Below, piece after piece: positions 4,878 to 8,042 of a stretch of DNA of 8,042 nucleotides (position 1 is its first letter; every line of letters begins with the position of its first letter). The stretch is from Balneolaceae bacterium (GTDB lineage Bacteria > Bacteroidota > Rhodothermia > Balneolales > Balneolaceae). Below the pieces are notes generated by a model. It was not told the origin of the DNA. It made no database searches and saw nothing but the letters and a program-made list of their open reading frames with translations. Position numbers and translations under genes: made by a program. The stretch spans positions 1-8,042 of the forward strand of contig PWFZ01000275.1 of assembly GCA_003555185.1 (NCBI GenBank), in the 5' to 3' direction.

Positions 4878-6008
4878 TTACGAAAAACGATCCGCTAAAC
4901 GATTAATCAAATATCCACTCTCTTTAAGCGCCTGAGTTGCAAAACTGCCAAAGAAATCCGTTACGGCTTCAAACTCCTTTATAAAGCCCTTCTTATCATC
5001 GTTTTCAACCATTTCAATTAATTTTTGATGATGTTTGAAAAAGGATACCAGCAAATCGCGGCGCTCTTTATTCGAAAAGACGATATCGGCATAGAGTTCG
5101 GCGTCCTGTGCAAAAATCCGTCCGGTCATCATTAATTCTGCTCGGTAAACCGGACTTGAATATTCCAGCATCTCATTTGGGTCGAGTTCAAACTGTTTCA
5201 TAAATGAACCGTGCAACAGTGCTACAAAATGGCGAAGTCCCTGCACCAGATTCATTACGTGATCATGATTGTCCGGATCGGCTTCAATTACTTGCATTCC
5301 CCAAAGTTCGCACTGCTCTTTCAGCCAGTTAGCTTTTTCTTTACCGCGACCTTCGCAAAACACAATTAGCTGCTTCGATAAGTTTGGAACGTCAGGGCCA
5401 TGCATGGGGTGAAGACCCACAACCGGTCCGGTATGCGCATCAAGCATTGCCCGGAGGGGTTCGGACTTGTTACTGGTAAAATCAGCCAGAATGGTCTTTT
5501 CATGAAGTTTGCTTGCCAGGCGCTGAATTACATCAACGGTAATATTTATCGGAACCGTAACGATAGCGAGATCCAGTTTGGGCGCAATCTCGTCGAGCTC
5601 ATACCAATTTCCTTTATCAATGCTGTAGGTGATGTGTCCGCTTTGATCAGCTACTTTTCGGTAGAGAGATCCCATTCCTCCATCACCGCCTACGATTAAA
5701 ATATGTTTCGGCTCTTTTGTTGACCGCGGAAAGGTGTTGGTGGATTGAGTTGCTCTGGAGGCTGACATAATCATCCGCAGGAAATCCTCAGCCCAGTCGG
5801 GGTCTAAATCACGCTCCTCAGCCATCGTTCTGAACCGCTGCGTTTTTTCCTCCTCCCGGCTGGCCACAAACACGGGGAGCTGATTCTCAATTTTATGAGC
5901 GATTACATCAAACGAAACCTTATTCCTCTCTTTCAGCAGATCTAAAATCTGCTGGTCAATGGAGTCAATTCGCTGACGCTGTTCTGATAGATCGTTCTGT
6001 TTCGGCAT
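4878..6008 (-). CDS. tyrA: Bifunctional chorismate mutase / prephenate dehydrogenase (T-protein)
   Basis: At 376 residues this matches the E. coli T-protein (373) in length and order. Residues 6-90 are an AroQ chorismate mutase helix bundle with likely active-site residues R11, R28, K39 and R51/E52. After a linker, a nucleotide-binding fold begins at ILIVGGDGGMGSLYRK (103-118), with TVPINIT (151-157) and ADFTSNK (175-181). GLHPMHGPD (198-206) carries H200, aligned with the catalytic His197 of E. coli, and SSPVYRAELMMTGR (284-297) gives R289 and R297, keeping the E. coli spacing for prephenate binding. It converts chorismate to prephenate and then, with NAD+, to 4-hydroxyphenylpyruvate, the precursor of tyrosine. 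No ACT domain follows, as in the E. coli enzyme. It is divergent from uvrB and not in an aromatic-pathway operon. A TAnnTTTG-type promoter lies about 30 bases upstream. Confidence 0.95.
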   Translation of the reverse strand: MPKQNDLSEQRQRIDSIDQQILDLLKERNKVSFDVIAHKIENQLPVFVASREEEKTQRFRTMAEERDLDPDWAEDFLRMIMSASRATQSTNTFPRSTKEPKHILIVGGDGGMGSLYRKVADQSGHITYSIDKGNWYELDEIAPKLDLAIVTVPINITVDVIQRLASKLHEKTILADFTSNKSEPLRAMLDAHTGPVVGLHPMHGPDVPNLSKQLIVFCEGRGKEKANWLKEQCELWGMQVIEADPDNHDHVMNLVQGLRHFVALLHGSFMKQFELDPNEMLEYSSPVYRAELMMTGRIFAQDAELYADIVFSNKERRDLLVSFFKHHQKLIEMVENDDKKGFIKEFEAVTDFFGSFATQALKESGYLINRLADRFS

Positions 6009-6039
6009 AGATGTTTATTTATGACAATTTAGGCTGGCT

Positions 6040-6072
6040 CAAAAGTACCTCAATTCCTGCAAAAATGTGCAA
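6040..6072 (-). promoter_or_regulatory. Bacteroidota-type promoter of tyrA
   Basis: Read on the minus strand, TACTTTTG (6047-6040) matches the TAnnTTTG -7 box known from Bacteroidota, and a TTG (6072-6070) lies 22 bases upstream in the place of the -33 element. Transcription would begin near 6033, leaving a leader of about 25 bases before the tyrA start at 6008. This is a pattern match only. Confidence 0.5.
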
Positions 6073-6110
6073 TAAGAGAATATTTGCAACTGAAAATTCT
6101 TTTATTCGGA

Positions 6111-6118
6111 TAAATTGG
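6111..6118 (+). promoter_or_regulatory. Weak candidate -7 box of uvrB
   Basis: TAAATTGG matches TAnnTTTG at 5 of its 6 fixed positions and lies 17 bases before the uvrB start codon. A TTTG at 6083-6086 is 24 bases upstream, slightly further than usual. A short leader would result. No LexA-type box is recognisable in the 6009-6135 region. Confidence 0.25.
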
Positions 6119-6135
6119 TCGTTATCTTGCGGGGT

Positions 6136-8042
<1,907 letters not shown>

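Noticed and set aside
5400..5699. Plus-strand open frame of 99 codons
   Set aside because: It is antisense to the prephenate dehydrogenase nucleotide-binding region.

Overview
The window looks like chromosomal housekeeping DNA from a free-living member of the Bacteroidota/Balneolota-Rhodothermota lineage; this placement is inference. Support comes from a small secreted protein ending in a type IX secretion (T9SS) sorting domain, start codons with little or no Shine-Dalgarno sequence, one TAnnTTTG-type promoter, a UvrB with Bacteroidota-style wording around its motifs, and moderate GC. I see no phage genes, transposases, CRISPR array, rRNA or tRNA.

Layout, left to right. At 2-736 (+) is the C-terminal half of a membrane carrier resembling Na+/glutamate symporters, cut by the window edge. 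After a spacer with a paired inverted repeat (747-808) and a strong terminator (844-873) comes a minus-strand lipoprotein cupredoxin of the azurin/auracyanin type (895-1440). Next is a minus-strand exported DUF4097-like beta-solenoid protein built from an exact 18-residue RTSGGH repeat (1646-2581). It is divergent from a monofunctional proline dehydrogenase (2754-3605, +), and a 19-bp palindrome lies between them. The proline dehydrogenase converges on a small T9SS-sorted protein (3624-4139, -), and a hairpin spans the junction. A TspO/MBR protein (4228-4716, +) follows and ends in a C5/G5 hairpin. A bifunctional chorismate mutase/prephenate dehydrogenase (4878-6008, -) is divergent from uvrB (6136 to beyond the right edge, +).

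The genes alternate strand and look mostly monocistronic; I see no operon and no shared pathway. Three of the products are exported or surface-associated (cupredoxin lipoprotein, DUF4097-like solenoid, T9SS protein) and two are integral membrane proteins. The rest serve proline catabolism, tyrosine synthesis and nucleotide excision repair.

I do not see a convincing undescribed multi-gene system. The parts most worth a second look are the DUF4097-like protein with its perfect 18-residue period and stacked histidines, the palindrome in front of it, the almost passenger-less T9SS protein, and several short inverted-repeat elements between genes that could be dispersed genomic repeats.
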